Positions 6,790 through 15,193 of a DNA stretch of 64,000 nt are shown piece by piece. The notes beneath the pieces were generated by a model that did not search any database, had not been told where the DNA came from, and saw only the letters and a program-made list of their open reading frames with translations. A program made the translations under genes and the position numbers. Position 1 is the stretch's first letter. Each line of letters starts with the position of its first letter. Source of the DNA: Anaerolineales bacterium (GTDB lineage: Bacteria > Chloroflexota > Anaerolineae > Anaerolineales > Villigracilaceae); NCBI GenBank assembly GCA_015075725.1, contig JABTTV010000001.1, positions 682,001 to 746,000 on the forward strand, in the 5' to 3' direction.

Positions 6790-9528
6790 ATGAAAAAGGC
6801 AGTCAGGTATTTTGTTTCAGCTCTTGTCATTGTAGTCCTGACCCTCGGCTCAATGGCAATGACTCCCGCTCAACAGGCGGGCAGTCAAAAATATTTCGTC
6901 GTCCAGTTCGCCGGTCCCATCGAAGAATCTTGGAAGAACGAAGTCACAGCAGAGGGCGCGGAGATCCTGGATTACATCCCGGATTTTGCGTTTAAAGTCC
7001 GCATGAATCCCGGCATTGCAAACCGGGTGGCGGGGATGGGATTCGTCAGTTCGGTCACGCCCTTCCAGCCGGAATTCAAATTCGGCGCGGACTTGAAGCG
7101 CGATGGGGAGCAGAATCTCTATCTCGTCCGCATCGAACGCGGCTCGGACTTCGGCTTGACCCGCGCAGCCGTCGCCCAGACCGGGGCGGAGATCCTCAGC
7201 TTCGAAGAAGACTTGATGGTGGTTGCGGCGAACGGCTCCTTCGTGGACGCCATTGCCGACGTGGATGACGTCGCTTCGATCAACAATTACGTCATGCACG
7301 AATTGCACAGCGCCTCGGGCGCACCAGCCCAAAACGAATCCGCTGGAGATATTGTGAACGCTGATGTCGCCAACGGCCGCGGGTATGACGGCTCGACGGT
7401 CATTGCCGCGGTTTCGGATACAGGCTTGGGAGACGGCACGGCGGCGGGGGCGCACCCCGATATTCCGTCCAGCCGCATCGTGGCGATCTATAACTGGCCC
7501 GGCGCGACGGACACCTGCTTCCAATCCATCATTGACGATGGAGCCGTGGATGTGGATTCGGGTCATGGGACGCACACCTCCGGCTCGGTCTTGAGCGGAG
7601 GCGAACCGGGCGGCCAGGGCCGCGGCGTCGCTCCGGCCGCGAGGTTGGTCTTCCAAGCGACCGAAAACTGGGCGAACATCTCGAACTTCTGCCAGATGTT
7701 CGGCGGATGGCCCGCGAACGGATATTTCCTGACGGGCTTGCCGGATGACTTGAAGACCATGTACCAGCAGGCGTATAACGCGGGCGCGCGCATCCACTCC
7801 AACTCGTGGGGCGCGGCGGTCTCGGGCGATTACACCGTGGACAGCGTCAACACCGACTCGTTCGTGTGGACCAACCGCGACATGGTCATTACCTTCTCAG
7901 CGGGCAATGAAGGCGTTGATGCCAACAACAACGGCGTGGTGGATAACGACTCCATCGGCGCGCCCGGCACGTCTAAGAACGTCATCACGATCGGCGCCAG
8001 CGAGAACCTGCGCCCCGACAATTGGCCCTGCGATACCAGCCTGACCTACGGCTCGTATGACGTTTATCAGACCGGGCAGACCTGCAACAGCATGGGCGGC
8101 ACACAGCAGAACTTCCTCGGCACCGCCGGACAGCGCTGGGGCTTCACGACCGAGCCGCTCAATTCGGATGTGTCAGCCGGAAATTCCCAGCAGATGGCTC
8201 CCTTCTCGAGCCGCGGTCCGACGGATGACGGGCGCATCAAACCGGACGTTGTCGCTCCCGGCACGTGGATCCTTTCCGCCTCTTCGACCATGTATCAGGA
8301 AGGCTACGGCGATCCGGTCAATCCCCGCAACGGCGCGTATCAATGGGACGGCTGGGGCATGCCCTATAACAGCGAATACAAATACATGGGCGGAACCTCC
8401 ATGTCGAATCCCATCGCCGCGGGCGGCGCGACGGTCGTGAAGGATTATTACACCAAAGCCTTCAGCATCAATGCCAGCGCGGCGCTCGTCAAAGCCACAC
8501 TCATCAACACCGCCGTGGACCTGGCAGACGAGAACAACGACGGCTTCAACGATAACGATTTCCCGATCCCGAACGTGCATGAAGGCTGGGGCTTGATCAA
8601 CCTCGACGCCGCCACCGACGGCACCGTCGCGTTCGTGGATGAAGCCCCAACAGGCTTAAGCACCGGCGGTTCCACCGTCTTCACCGTCACGCCCACCGGT
8701 GGTCCGCTCAAGATCACCTTGGTCTGGTCGGACTACCCCTCCACCGATACCGCGACGACAAACCTGGTCAACAACCTGAACCTGACAGCCGTCAGCGGCG
8801 CGAACACCTATCGCGGCAACGTCTTCTCCGGCGGCTGGAGCACGACCGGCGGCTCGGCAGATAACGTCAACAACGTCGAGAACATTTACATCCAGTCTCC
8901 GAGCGGCACTTACACCGTGACCGTGAACGCCTTCAACATCCCGAACGGCCCCCAGAAATTCGCGCTCGTGGTGGACGGCGGCACGATCAGCGCCGCTCCC
9001 GCTCCGCAGACAGCGGGTCCATTTGCTCCCTCGGCGCAAGCCGCTGTGACCTCCAGCGCGGGCGATAACAACGGGTACGAATCCAATCCCGCCAACGCCT
9101 TTACCAACGATTCCGTGTTCGCCATTGACCTGAACTCCGGCTCGAACAAGAACACCTCCTGCTCCAACACCGGCAAGGACAAGCACCAGTTCTACAACTT
9201 CAACATCGCCGGTCTTGCCGGGACGGTCCAGGGTATTCAAGTGAGGCTCGATGCGCGCGCAGATTCAACCAGCGGCTCGCCAAAGATCTGCGTCGAGCTG
9301 TCATACAACAACGGAGCAAACTGGACGGCGGTAAAGCAGACTTCGACTCTCAGCACCACCGAAGCGACCTACAACCTCGGCAGTTCCTCCGACACTTGGG
9401 GACGCACGTGGGCGCTTGGCGATTTCAGCAACACGAACTTCCGCCTGCGCGTGACGGACGTGGCGAGCAACAACTCGCGCGATTTCTATCTCGACTACAT
9501 CACAGTCAGCGTCACCTACCAGCCGTAA
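6790..9528 (+). CDS. Secreted subtilisin-like serine protease (S8, KP43-like)
   Basis: 912 residues from the ATG at 6790, chosen because AAGAGGAGAG sits just upstream and it starts a clear signal peptide (MKKAVRYF, then a hydrophobic stretch ending near TPAQQA). An N-terminal prodomain-like region runs to about 190. The catalytic triad is D210 (SDTGLGDG), H259 (GHGTH) and S537 (GGTSMSNP), with oxyanion N373 (SAGNEG). After the catalytic domain come a jelly-roll/P-like beta domain (about 620-750) and a second beta-sandwich (about 770-912) beginning near GYESNPANAF. It is probably extracellular, degrading protein for nutrition. Monocistronic, with its own promoter and a strong terminator. Confidence 0.93.
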   Translation: MKKAVRYFVSALVIVVLTLGSMAMTPAQQAGSQKYFVVQFAGPIEESWKNEVTAEGAEILDYIPDFAFKVRMNPGIANRVAGMGFVSSVTPFQPEFKFGADLKRDGEQNLYLVRIERGSDFGLTRAAVAQTGAEILSFEEDLMVVAANGSFVDAIADVDDVASINNYVMHELHSASGAPAQNESAGDIVNADVANGRGYDGSTVIAAVSDTGLGDGTAAGAHPDIPSSRIVAIYNWPGATDTCFQSIIDDGAVDVDSGHGTHTSGSVLSGGEPGGQGRGVAPAARLVFQATENWANISNFCQMFGGWPANGYFLTGLPDDLKTMYQQAYNAGARIHSNSWGAAVSGDYTVDSVNTDSFVWTNRDMVITFSAGNEGVDANNNGVVDNDSIGAPGTSKNVITIGASENLRPDNWPCDTSLTYGSYDVYQTGQTCNSMGGTQQNFLGTAGQRWGFTTEPLNSDVSAGNSQQMAPFSSRGPTDDGRIKPDVVAPGTWILSASSTMYQEGYGDPVNPRNGAYQWDGWGMPYNSEYKYMGGTSMSNPIAAGGATVVKDYYTKAFSINASAALVKATLINTAVDLADENNDGFNDNDFPIPNVHEGWGLINLDAATDGTVAFVDEAPTGLSTGGSTVFTVTPTGGPLKITLVWSDYPSTDTATTNLVNNLNLTAVSGANTYRGNVFSGGWSTTGGSADNVNNVENIYIQSPSGTYTVTVNAFNIPNGPQKFALVVDGGTISAAPAPQTAGPFAPSAQAAVTSSAGDNNGYESNPANAFTNDSVFAIDLNSGSNKNTSCSNTGKDKHQFYNFNIAGLAGTVQGIQVRLDARADSTSGSPKICVELSYNNGANWTAVKQTSTLSTTEATYNLGSSSDTWGRTWALGDFSNTNFRLRVTDVASNNSRDFYLDYITVSVTYQP

Positions 9529-9541
9529 CTAGTACCTAATT

Positions 9542-9585
9542 ATAAGAAACACACCCCGGTAAAAAAGCCGGGGTGTGTTTCTTAT
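9542..9585 (+). terminator. Strong hairpin terminator after the subtilase
   Basis: Perfect 18-bp stem (9542-9559 with 9568-9585), 8-nt A-rich loop. The right arm ends GTTTCTTAT. It follows the subtilase stop by 13 nt. Confidence 0.85.
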
Positions 9586-9687
9586 TAGCTGCATGCAGTT
9601 ATTTATGAGCAGGAAATAGGGGTGTATTTTGCTTTCCACCGTGCTATGATGAAGTCAAGGAACAGCTCAGTTTAAAGGAGGTGCGGC

Positions 9688-10080
9688 ATGAACCCGAAGT
9701 CGATTCGTCTGTTCGCGCTTTTTGCGTTTGTTGTTCCTGTCTTCACAGGTTGCCTCACCAACGGGCAAATATCTGATCTCGATGCGGAGGCGAAAAATTC
9801 CACTCCGGAACTGATAAAGTTTACGCAGATGAGCGTTCTGGAGCATATGAACTCCATACATCTTGTATCCATCCCGGCCACCGAGGAGTGGCGGGCGGAT
9901 GCGAGCGCGGGTTCGAATGGAGAGTACTGCTTTCGCAGCGGCGGTTGGAAAATGGTGATCTATCCCGCCACAGATGAAGGGAATCAGCGGGTCGTCGTCA
10001 TCGATGCGGAAAGCGATACCTTTTGGTGCGGCTCTGTCGAACCGGACGGGGATATTGCTGACACCTGTCTGATGCGCTGA
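9688..10080 (+). CDS. Small lipoprotein, unknown function
   Basis: 130 residues. N-terminal MNPKSIRLFALF and a lipobox ending FTGC (Cys21) indicate a type II signal peptide and lipid anchoring. A strong Shine-Dalgarno (AAAGGAGGTG) precedes the ATG. The mature part has Cys residues near CF, WCG and DTC that could form disulfides outside the cell. No family recognised. Convergent with the multi-TM gene that follows, from which it is separated by only 32 nt. Confidence 0.75.
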   Translation: MNPKSIRLFALFAFVVPVFTGCLTNGQISDLDAEAKNSTPELIKFTQMSVLEHMNSIHLVSIPATEEWRADASAGSNGEYCFRSGGWKMVIYPATDEGNQRVVVIDAESDTFWCGSVEPDGDIADTCLMR

Positions 10081-10112
10081 CGGACCCCGGATGAGTAGTT
10101 GAAAACTCCCGT

Positions 10113-11777
10113 CTATTTCCAGATGGGAAATTTTACCGTCGGCGCGGTGATCCGCATCATGGTTTCGAACATTCCAAGGTTGTTGACGATAAGCAGCAGG
10201 ACAAAAGCAAGCAGGAGGATCCGGAACCAGCGCTTCTCCGCAAGATCCTGCCATGCGAGGGCGAGAAAGAGCAGGATGGCATAGGTCCAGTTCACTGAGT
10301 AAAGGAACACGTCCTTGCCGTAGCGGAGATGAAGGACAAAGTAAAAAAGAAGGGTGGCGATAAACGCAAATGAGAAGCCGTTGTCCTGCCTGCGGATGTT
10401 TTTCAGGAAGAGGACCCCGCCGAGGACGAGCAATCCCGCCCAGACGATAGCCAACGCATCACCCAACAGCGTTTCATAGTTCGCCAAAAGCATCGGGTCT
10501 TTTTTGATGGAGGCGCGGAACATCCACACCTTGGGGAAGGGCAATCCATCGCGGACGACGAGCGGCTCAGGCGCGACGAAACTGTGCAGGGTCATCACCC
10601 GGGCAAGATAATCCGCCCGTTGGAAGGTGGCGGGAAATTGGTTGTGTCCCTCGGCTTCGAGGGTGGCAAAGTCCCAGAAATATGGCTGGGAATCGGGATA
10701 AATATAATTATGCAGGAGCGATAACGGAATCACCAGCGCGCCGATTATGAGCCCATAAATGACGAGCTGCTTGATATTCCGCTTGACGAAGAAATGAGCG
10801 ATGAACGTCTGCGCCACATTCGAGATGGTGATGCCGAAGGCGGTCAGCCCGGCGATGACCTGCATGTAGAGCGGCTTGTCCGTGAGAAGAATGACCAGGA
10901 ACGCGAGAGCCACAGCCGCAAGGTAGATATAACTCTCGATGACGGAACCAAACACCAGTTGAGCCGAAGAGGCGCCGAAGAGAGCGGCGATCAAAAGCGC
11001 GTAAAGCGGATTCCCCAGCTTGTGTTTGACAAAATACCAGACGAGATAAACGCATAATCCGCCGACCATTGCGTTGAGGGTGAAGGCGGCGAAGAGTTTA
11101 TTCCCGTTGAAGAGAAAACCGAGAAGCGCAACGAACGGGCGGATGATGAGCAGGATGAACGGGTGCGCGGGACGCCAGTAGTAATCCTCGTAGGTCGGCA
11201 TGGTGAAGCGATAACGGTAGAGATTGGAGTCGGCGTCGAAGAATACATCGTCCGCGTCGTAGTGGGGACGGTTGAAGATCGAAGCGAAAAGGAGGTACAC
11301 GCAAAAGAACAGAAAGGCGATCAGCAGGCCGCCGAGATTTTCTTCGAGGAACAGGTAGATGCGCGATTCTCTCCAGTTCTTCCTGTGGGCAGTGCCGACC
11401 GCGATCATGGCGATGAAAAAAGCGGGAATGAGCGCGTTGGCGAACGAAACGCGGACGGAGGCGTCGAGATGAAAGGTCAGGGGGTCGAAGAGGTTCGTGA
11501 ATGGTTTTGCGAGGTTGTACGAGGCGGGCAGGACGACGATCAGAGCCGTAAAGAGAACCACCTTGAGCGATGCGTCGATTCGATTTGAAACGATTTCCCT
11601 TTTGATCCGATCGAGGAGGTAATATCCAAAGATGTTGACGAGGCTGTGGACCAGGATCGTCCACAACGCAACTTGAAGCGCGGTCTTGTGGAAATTTTCC
11701 AGGAAGGAAACCGCCAAATAAGTTGCCGGGATGCCCAACAACCATGCCAGCGGGAGGCGTTTATCGAAGGTCTTCAC
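10113..11777 (-). CDS. Multi-TM GT-C-like protein, paralogue 1
   Basis: 554 residues with about 12 hydrophobic segments. It shares with the next gene and with the 670-residue gene at 15.2 kb an acidic loop (DADDVFFDADS), then HPFILLIIRP, FGASSAQLVFGSVIESYIYL, GITISNVAQTFIAHFFVKR, and LRYGKDVFLYSVNWTYA near the C-terminus. An early extracytoplasmic loop with paired acidic residues is characteristic of GT-C lipid-sugar-dependent glycosyltransferases, so that fold is inferred. No sequence family is recognised with certainty. It follows its paralogue by 16 nt on the same strand, pointing to an operon. Possible role: glycosylation of envelope polymer or protein. Confidence 0.7.
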   Translation of the reverse strand: MKTFDKRLPLAWLLGIPATYLAVSFLENFHKTALQVALWTILVHSLVNIFGYYLLDRIKREIVSNRIDASLKVVLFTALIVVLPASYNLAKPFTNLFDPLTFHLDASVRVSFANALIPAFFIAMIAVGTAHRKNWRESRIYLFLEENLGGLLIAFLFFCVYLLFASIFNRPHYDADDVFFDADSNLYRYRFTMPTYEDYYWRPAHPFILLIIRPFVALLGFLFNGNKLFAAFTLNAMVGGLCVYLVWYFVKHKLGNPLYALLIAALFGASSAQLVFGSVIESYIYLAAVALAFLVILLTDKPLYMQVIAGLTAFGITISNVAQTFIAHFFVKRNIKQLVIYGLIIGALVIPLSLLHNYIYPDSQPYFWDFATLEAEGHNQFPATFQRADYLARVMTLHSFVAPEPLVVRDGLPFPKVWMFRASIKKDPMLLANYETLLGDALAIVWAGLLVLGGVLFLKNIRRQDNGFSFAFIATLLFYFVLHLRYGKDVFLYSVNWTYAILLFLALAWQDLAEKRWFRILLLAFVLLLIVNNLGMFETMMRITAPTVKFPIWK

Positions 11778-11793
11778 GTTTCTTTTCCTTTGA

Positions 11794-13437
11794 TCAGCGG
11801 AGATGCATGTACGATGCCCAGAGCATGATGAGGATCAATCTCGAGTTGTTGAGCATCAAAAGGAAGATGAAACCCAACAGGGAAAATTGAAACCAGCGTT
11901 TGCCGGAAAGTTCGCGCCACGCCAGCGCGAGAAAGAGCGTGATGGCATACGTCCAGTTGACGGAGTAGAGGAAGACATCCCTGCCGTAGCGCATATGAAG
12001 CGCGAAGAAGAACAGACAGGTCAGGATGAACGCAAAGGGAAAGCGGTTATCCTGCCTGAGAACATTCTTCAGGAAGAGAAATCCGCCGACGGCGACAAAG
12101 CCGAGCCAGGCAGTGACAACCGCATTTCCAAGAGACGTTTCGTACCTTGCGATCTGCAACGGCACCTTTTTCAACGCGGCGCGGAACATCCACACCTTGA
12201 GAAAGGGAATATCTTCCTTCAATAGCAGCGGGTCCGGCGAGACGAAACTATGCAGGAGCATCACCCGTCCCAGGTAGTTGGCGCGCTGGAGGGTCGGCTC
12301 GAAGACATTCTTTTCCTCGTATTGCAGGGTGGAAACCTCCCAGAGATACGGATGGGCTTTGGGGTAAATGAAGTTATTGAGCAGGTTCAACGGGATGACC
12401 AGCGCACCAACGATCATTCCGTATTTGATCAACTGGGGGATGCTGCGCTTCACCATGAAATGCGCGATGACCGTCTGCGCAATGTTCGAGATGGTGATGC
12501 CAAACGAAACCAGCCCGGCAACCACCAGCATATGAAGCGGCTTATCTTTCAACAGCAAAACGATGAAGATCAACGCTGCCGCGCCGAGGAAGATGTAGTT
12601 CTCGATCAACGAACCGAATGCGAGTTGCGAGGTCGAAGCGCCGAAGAGGGCGGCGATCAGCGAGGCATAAAGCGGATTGCGAGTCGTTTCCTTTACAAAA
12701 AACCAGACGAGGAAAACGCACAAAGCGCCGGTCAATGCCGTGACGATGAACGCACCGTATAACATATCCCCTTTCAGGAACAATGAGATCATCCAGACCC
12801 ACGGGCGGACGATGATCAACACATACGGGTGGACGGTCCGTTCGTAATAATCCTGGTAATGCTCCGTCCCGAATCGCATGCGGTATAGTTTGCTGTCGGT
12901 GTCGAAAAAAATATCGTCGAAGCGGAAGATGGGCTGGTTGAAGATGGAGGCGAGAAGGAAATAGACCGAGAAAAAAAGCGCGGCGACGACCAAGCCGCCG
13001 AGGTTGGAATCCACGAAGCGATAAAAACGACTCCGGCGAAAATCCCTGCGATGCGCCCGGGCAACGAACCACATCGAAAGGGGAAGAGCCGCCGCAATCC
13101 CGACGAGGAAACCGGTCAGCGTTTCAGGGGCATGGGCATACGCCGAAACATCGAACTGGCGCGGAAAACGGCTTGCCATGTTCACAAGACCCGCAAAGAA
13201 AACAATGCTCGAACTCGCCAGCGCAAGCAGGATGGAAGCATCCATTGGATATGTCCGGAATTTATCCGCCAGCCTGCCGAGGGCGAAATACGCAAACAAG
13301 GTAACAACCGCATGGAGAACAACCGAAACCAGGGCAGTCTCGATCAAAATTTTGTAATAGGCATCCAAAAAACCGATTGCGATATAACTTGCGGGGATTC
13401 CCAACGCCCATGCGGAGAGGAGTCGTTTGTTCAACAT
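11794..13437 (-). CDS. Multi-TM GT-C-like protein, paralogue 2
   Basis: 547 residues, closely similar along its length to the 554-residue gene just downstream: MLNKRLLSAWALGIPASYIAIGF start, FRFDDIFFDTDSK acidic loop, HPYVLIIVRP, FGASTSQLAFGSLIENYIFL, GITISNIAQTVIAHFMVKR and MRYGRDVFLYSVNWTYA. The pair most likely arose by tandem duplication. The invariant acidic residues in the first large loop are the best candidates for metal or sugar-donor binding if this is a GT-C enzyme (inference). It is divergent from the GT39-like gene, with only about 120 nt and two small hairpins between them, so the two directions may be controlled together. Confidence 0.7.
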   Translation of the reverse strand: MLNKRLLSAWALGIPASYIAIGFLDAYYKILIETALVSVVLHAVVTLFAYFALGRLADKFRTYPMDASILLALASSSIVFFAGLVNMASRFPRQFDVSAYAHAPETLTGFLVGIAAALPLSMWFVARAHRRDFRRSRFYRFVDSNLGGLVVAALFFSVYFLLASIFNQPIFRFDDIFFDTDSKLYRMRFGTEHYQDYYERTVHPYVLIIVRPWVWMISLFLKGDMLYGAFIVTALTGALCVFLVWFFVKETTRNPLYASLIAALFGASTSQLAFGSLIENYIFLGAAALIFIVLLLKDKPLHMLVVAGLVSFGITISNIAQTVIAHFMVKRSIPQLIKYGMIVGALVIPLNLLNNFIYPKAHPYLWEVSTLQYEEKNVFEPTLQRANYLGRVMLLHSFVSPDPLLLKEDIPFLKVWMFRAALKKVPLQIARYETSLGNAVVTAWLGFVAVGGFLFLKNVLRQDNRFPFAFILTCLFFFALHMRYGRDVFLYSVNWTYAITLFLALAWRELSGKRWFQFSLLGFIFLLMLNNSRLILIMLWASYMHLR

Positions 13438-13481
13438 TTTTCTCAGAGCGTTTGGAGTTTACCACACGCAACCGGACTCAA

Positions 13482-13522
13482 AAGTCGGGAGACTTCCGAC
13501 CGCCAACGTCAGGAGACGTTGG
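13482..13522. repeat. Two tandem mini-hairpins between divergent glycosyltransferase-like genes
   Basis: AAGTC-GGGA-GACTT (13482-13495) and CCAACGTC-AGGA-GACGTTGG (13503-13522) are adjacent hairpins with the same GGA-type tetraloop. They resemble a short interspersed palindromic repeat and lie inside the probable promoter region of both flanking genes. Confidence 0.5.
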
Positions 13523-13557
13523 ACTCCGGTTTCACGTTCTGGTATATTTTCCTGCGG

Positions 13558-15126
13558 ATGAATACGCTCGAGCCTTTCGTCTCCCGCTGGAAAACCCACA
13601 TGCTCTTCACCGCCATCCTGCTGATTGGCATCTTCGCCCGCGTCTGGGAGTTCGCCTCCCTGCCCCCCGGCTTGAACGTGGACGAAGCCTCCATCGGCGT
13701 GGAAGCGTACTACCTTTATAAATTCGGCATGGATCGGTTCGGACTTTCCTATCCCGTCCATTTCATTTCATGGGGCAGCGGACAAAATTCGCTGTATGCG
13801 TATTTGCTGATGCCCTTCGTGGCATTGAAGGGGATCGACGCCTTTGCAGTGCGCCTGCCGATGATGCTGGCGGGAATCCTCTCCCTGCCGCTGGTTTTCA
13901 TCGCCGGGAAAAAATTATTCAATGAGAAATTCGCGCTGCTGGCGATGTTCTTCATGGCGGTCTCGCCCTGGCACATCGTCAATTCAAGATGGGCGGTCGA
14001 GTCGAACATCATGCCGTTTCTTTTTCTGGCGGGCTTTACCACACTCACACTGGCGGACAAAAAAAACTTGTGGGTTTACGTTTCGATATTTTTCTTTGCA
14101 CTTTGTCTTTACGCGTACGGCACGGCATATGTCGGCGTGCCGGTTTTTCTTTTGCTGACCGTCCCCTACCTGCTCAAACTCAACCGATTGACGGTCACTC
14201 AGGTCATCATCGGCGCGGTCGTTTTCATTTTGCTCGCCTTCCCCATTGGGCTGTTCATCGCCGTCAACACCTTCAAACTCGAGACCATGCATTTGGGCGT
14301 CATCACCATTCCGCGCCTGCCTGTCGAAGCCCGATACGAAACGATGGCGGCGGTTTTTGGCGAAACCCCCTTTGCGGCGATAGCAGGAAATGCAAGGATC
14401 ATGTTCGACCTGTTATGGACTCAGTCCGATGCCTTCCCCTGGAACTTCGTCGAGCCGTTCGGATATTTCTACAAAGTTACATTCCCTCTCGTCCTCATCG
14501 GTCTGTTCCTCGCTTTCTTCATCAAGGAGAATCGTCCCGGGCGCTGGCTGATCGCCGCATGGATGCTCGCCTCGATCATTATTGGGCTGGTCCATCCCGT
14601 CAACCTGACGCGACTCAACATCATCTTCACTCCCATCCTGTTATGCATCGCGCTTCTTTTTCTGGACCTCGAACCGCGCCTGCCCAGGATCATTCCCGCC
14701 GCTGTTGTCCTGTTTTCCATCGCTTTCCTATACTTCAACCGTGCCTATCACAGTGAAGATTATCGCAAGGTTACAAGCGCGTTATTTAACGAAGGCATCG
14801 TTCCCGCCATAGATTACGCCGCCGATAAAAGTGACTCCCTCATCTGTCTCACCGACGAACATTATTCACTTTACATCTATGTGCTGCTGGCACAAAAATA
14901 TCATCCGTCTGAATATGTGACCGACCTGGAATGGATCGATCCCGCCGATCCCGCCGACCCTGCGCGGAAGTTGGTCGCGCTGAAAAATTTCCGCTTTACG
15001 CCGGAAGCCTGCCTGAGCGACCCCAAGGCGGCCTACATCCTCACCCTAAGGGAATCCCCGCCCAACCCCGGTATCGGATACAAGGAAAAGAAATTCGTCA
15101 AGTTCGTGGTGCATCTGCCAAAATGA
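13558..15126 (+). CDS. GT39-like (PMT_2) membrane glycosyltransferase
   Basis: 522 residues from ATG 13558 (MNTLEPFVSRW). The open frame extends about 500 nt further upstream, but that part is antisense to the neighbouring gene and not credible. The signature LPPGLNVDEASIGVEAYYLYK in the first periplasmic loop matches the catalytic Asp-Glu of PMT/ArnT-type GT-C enzymes that use polyprenyl-phosphate sugars. About 11 TM segments precede a soluble C-terminal domain (about 410-522) containing LICLTDEHYSLYIYVLLAQ. A role in envelope glycosylation is inferred. Flanked on both sides by the GT-C-like paralogues on the opposite strand, making this a glycosyltransferase-rich segment. Confidence 0.85.
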   Translation: MNTLEPFVSRWKTHMLFTAILLIGIFARVWEFASLPPGLNVDEASIGVEAYYLYKFGMDRFGLSYPVHFISWGSGQNSLYAYLLMPFVALKGIDAFAVRLPMMLAGILSLPLVFIAGKKLFNEKFALLAMFFMAVSPWHIVNSRWAVESNIMPFLFLAGFTTLTLADKKNLWVYVSIFFFALCLYAYGTAYVGVPVFLLLTVPYLLKLNRLTVTQVIIGAVVFILLAFPIGLFIAVNTFKLETMHLGVITIPRLPVEARYETMAAVFGETPFAAIAGNARIMFDLLWTQSDAFPWNFVEPFGYFYKVTFPLVLIGLFLAFFIKENRPGRWLIAAWMLASIIIGLVHPVNLTRLNIIFTPILLCIALLFLDLEPRLPRIIPAAVVLFSIAFLYFNRAYHSEDYRKVTSALFNEGIVPAIDYAADKSDSLICLTDEHYSLYIYVLLAQKYHPSEYVTDLEWIDPADPADPARKLVALKNFRFTPEACLSDPKAAYILTLRESPPNPGIGYKEKKFVKFVVHLPK

Positions 15127-15193
15127 CGCATAGACGGCGTTCTCAAACGCCGACCGATACCGAAGCGCGTAAGAGTACGCGCCCTACGCAAGA

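Noticed and set aside
6850..7797. 315-codon minus-strand open frame
   Set aside because: Antisense to the subtilase catalytic domain; Arg-rich shadow without family motifs.
13051..13557. Upstream extension of the GT39-like gene
   Set aside because: Runs antisense through the multi-TM neighbour and lacks protein-like character; the ATG at 13558 begins the membrane domain.
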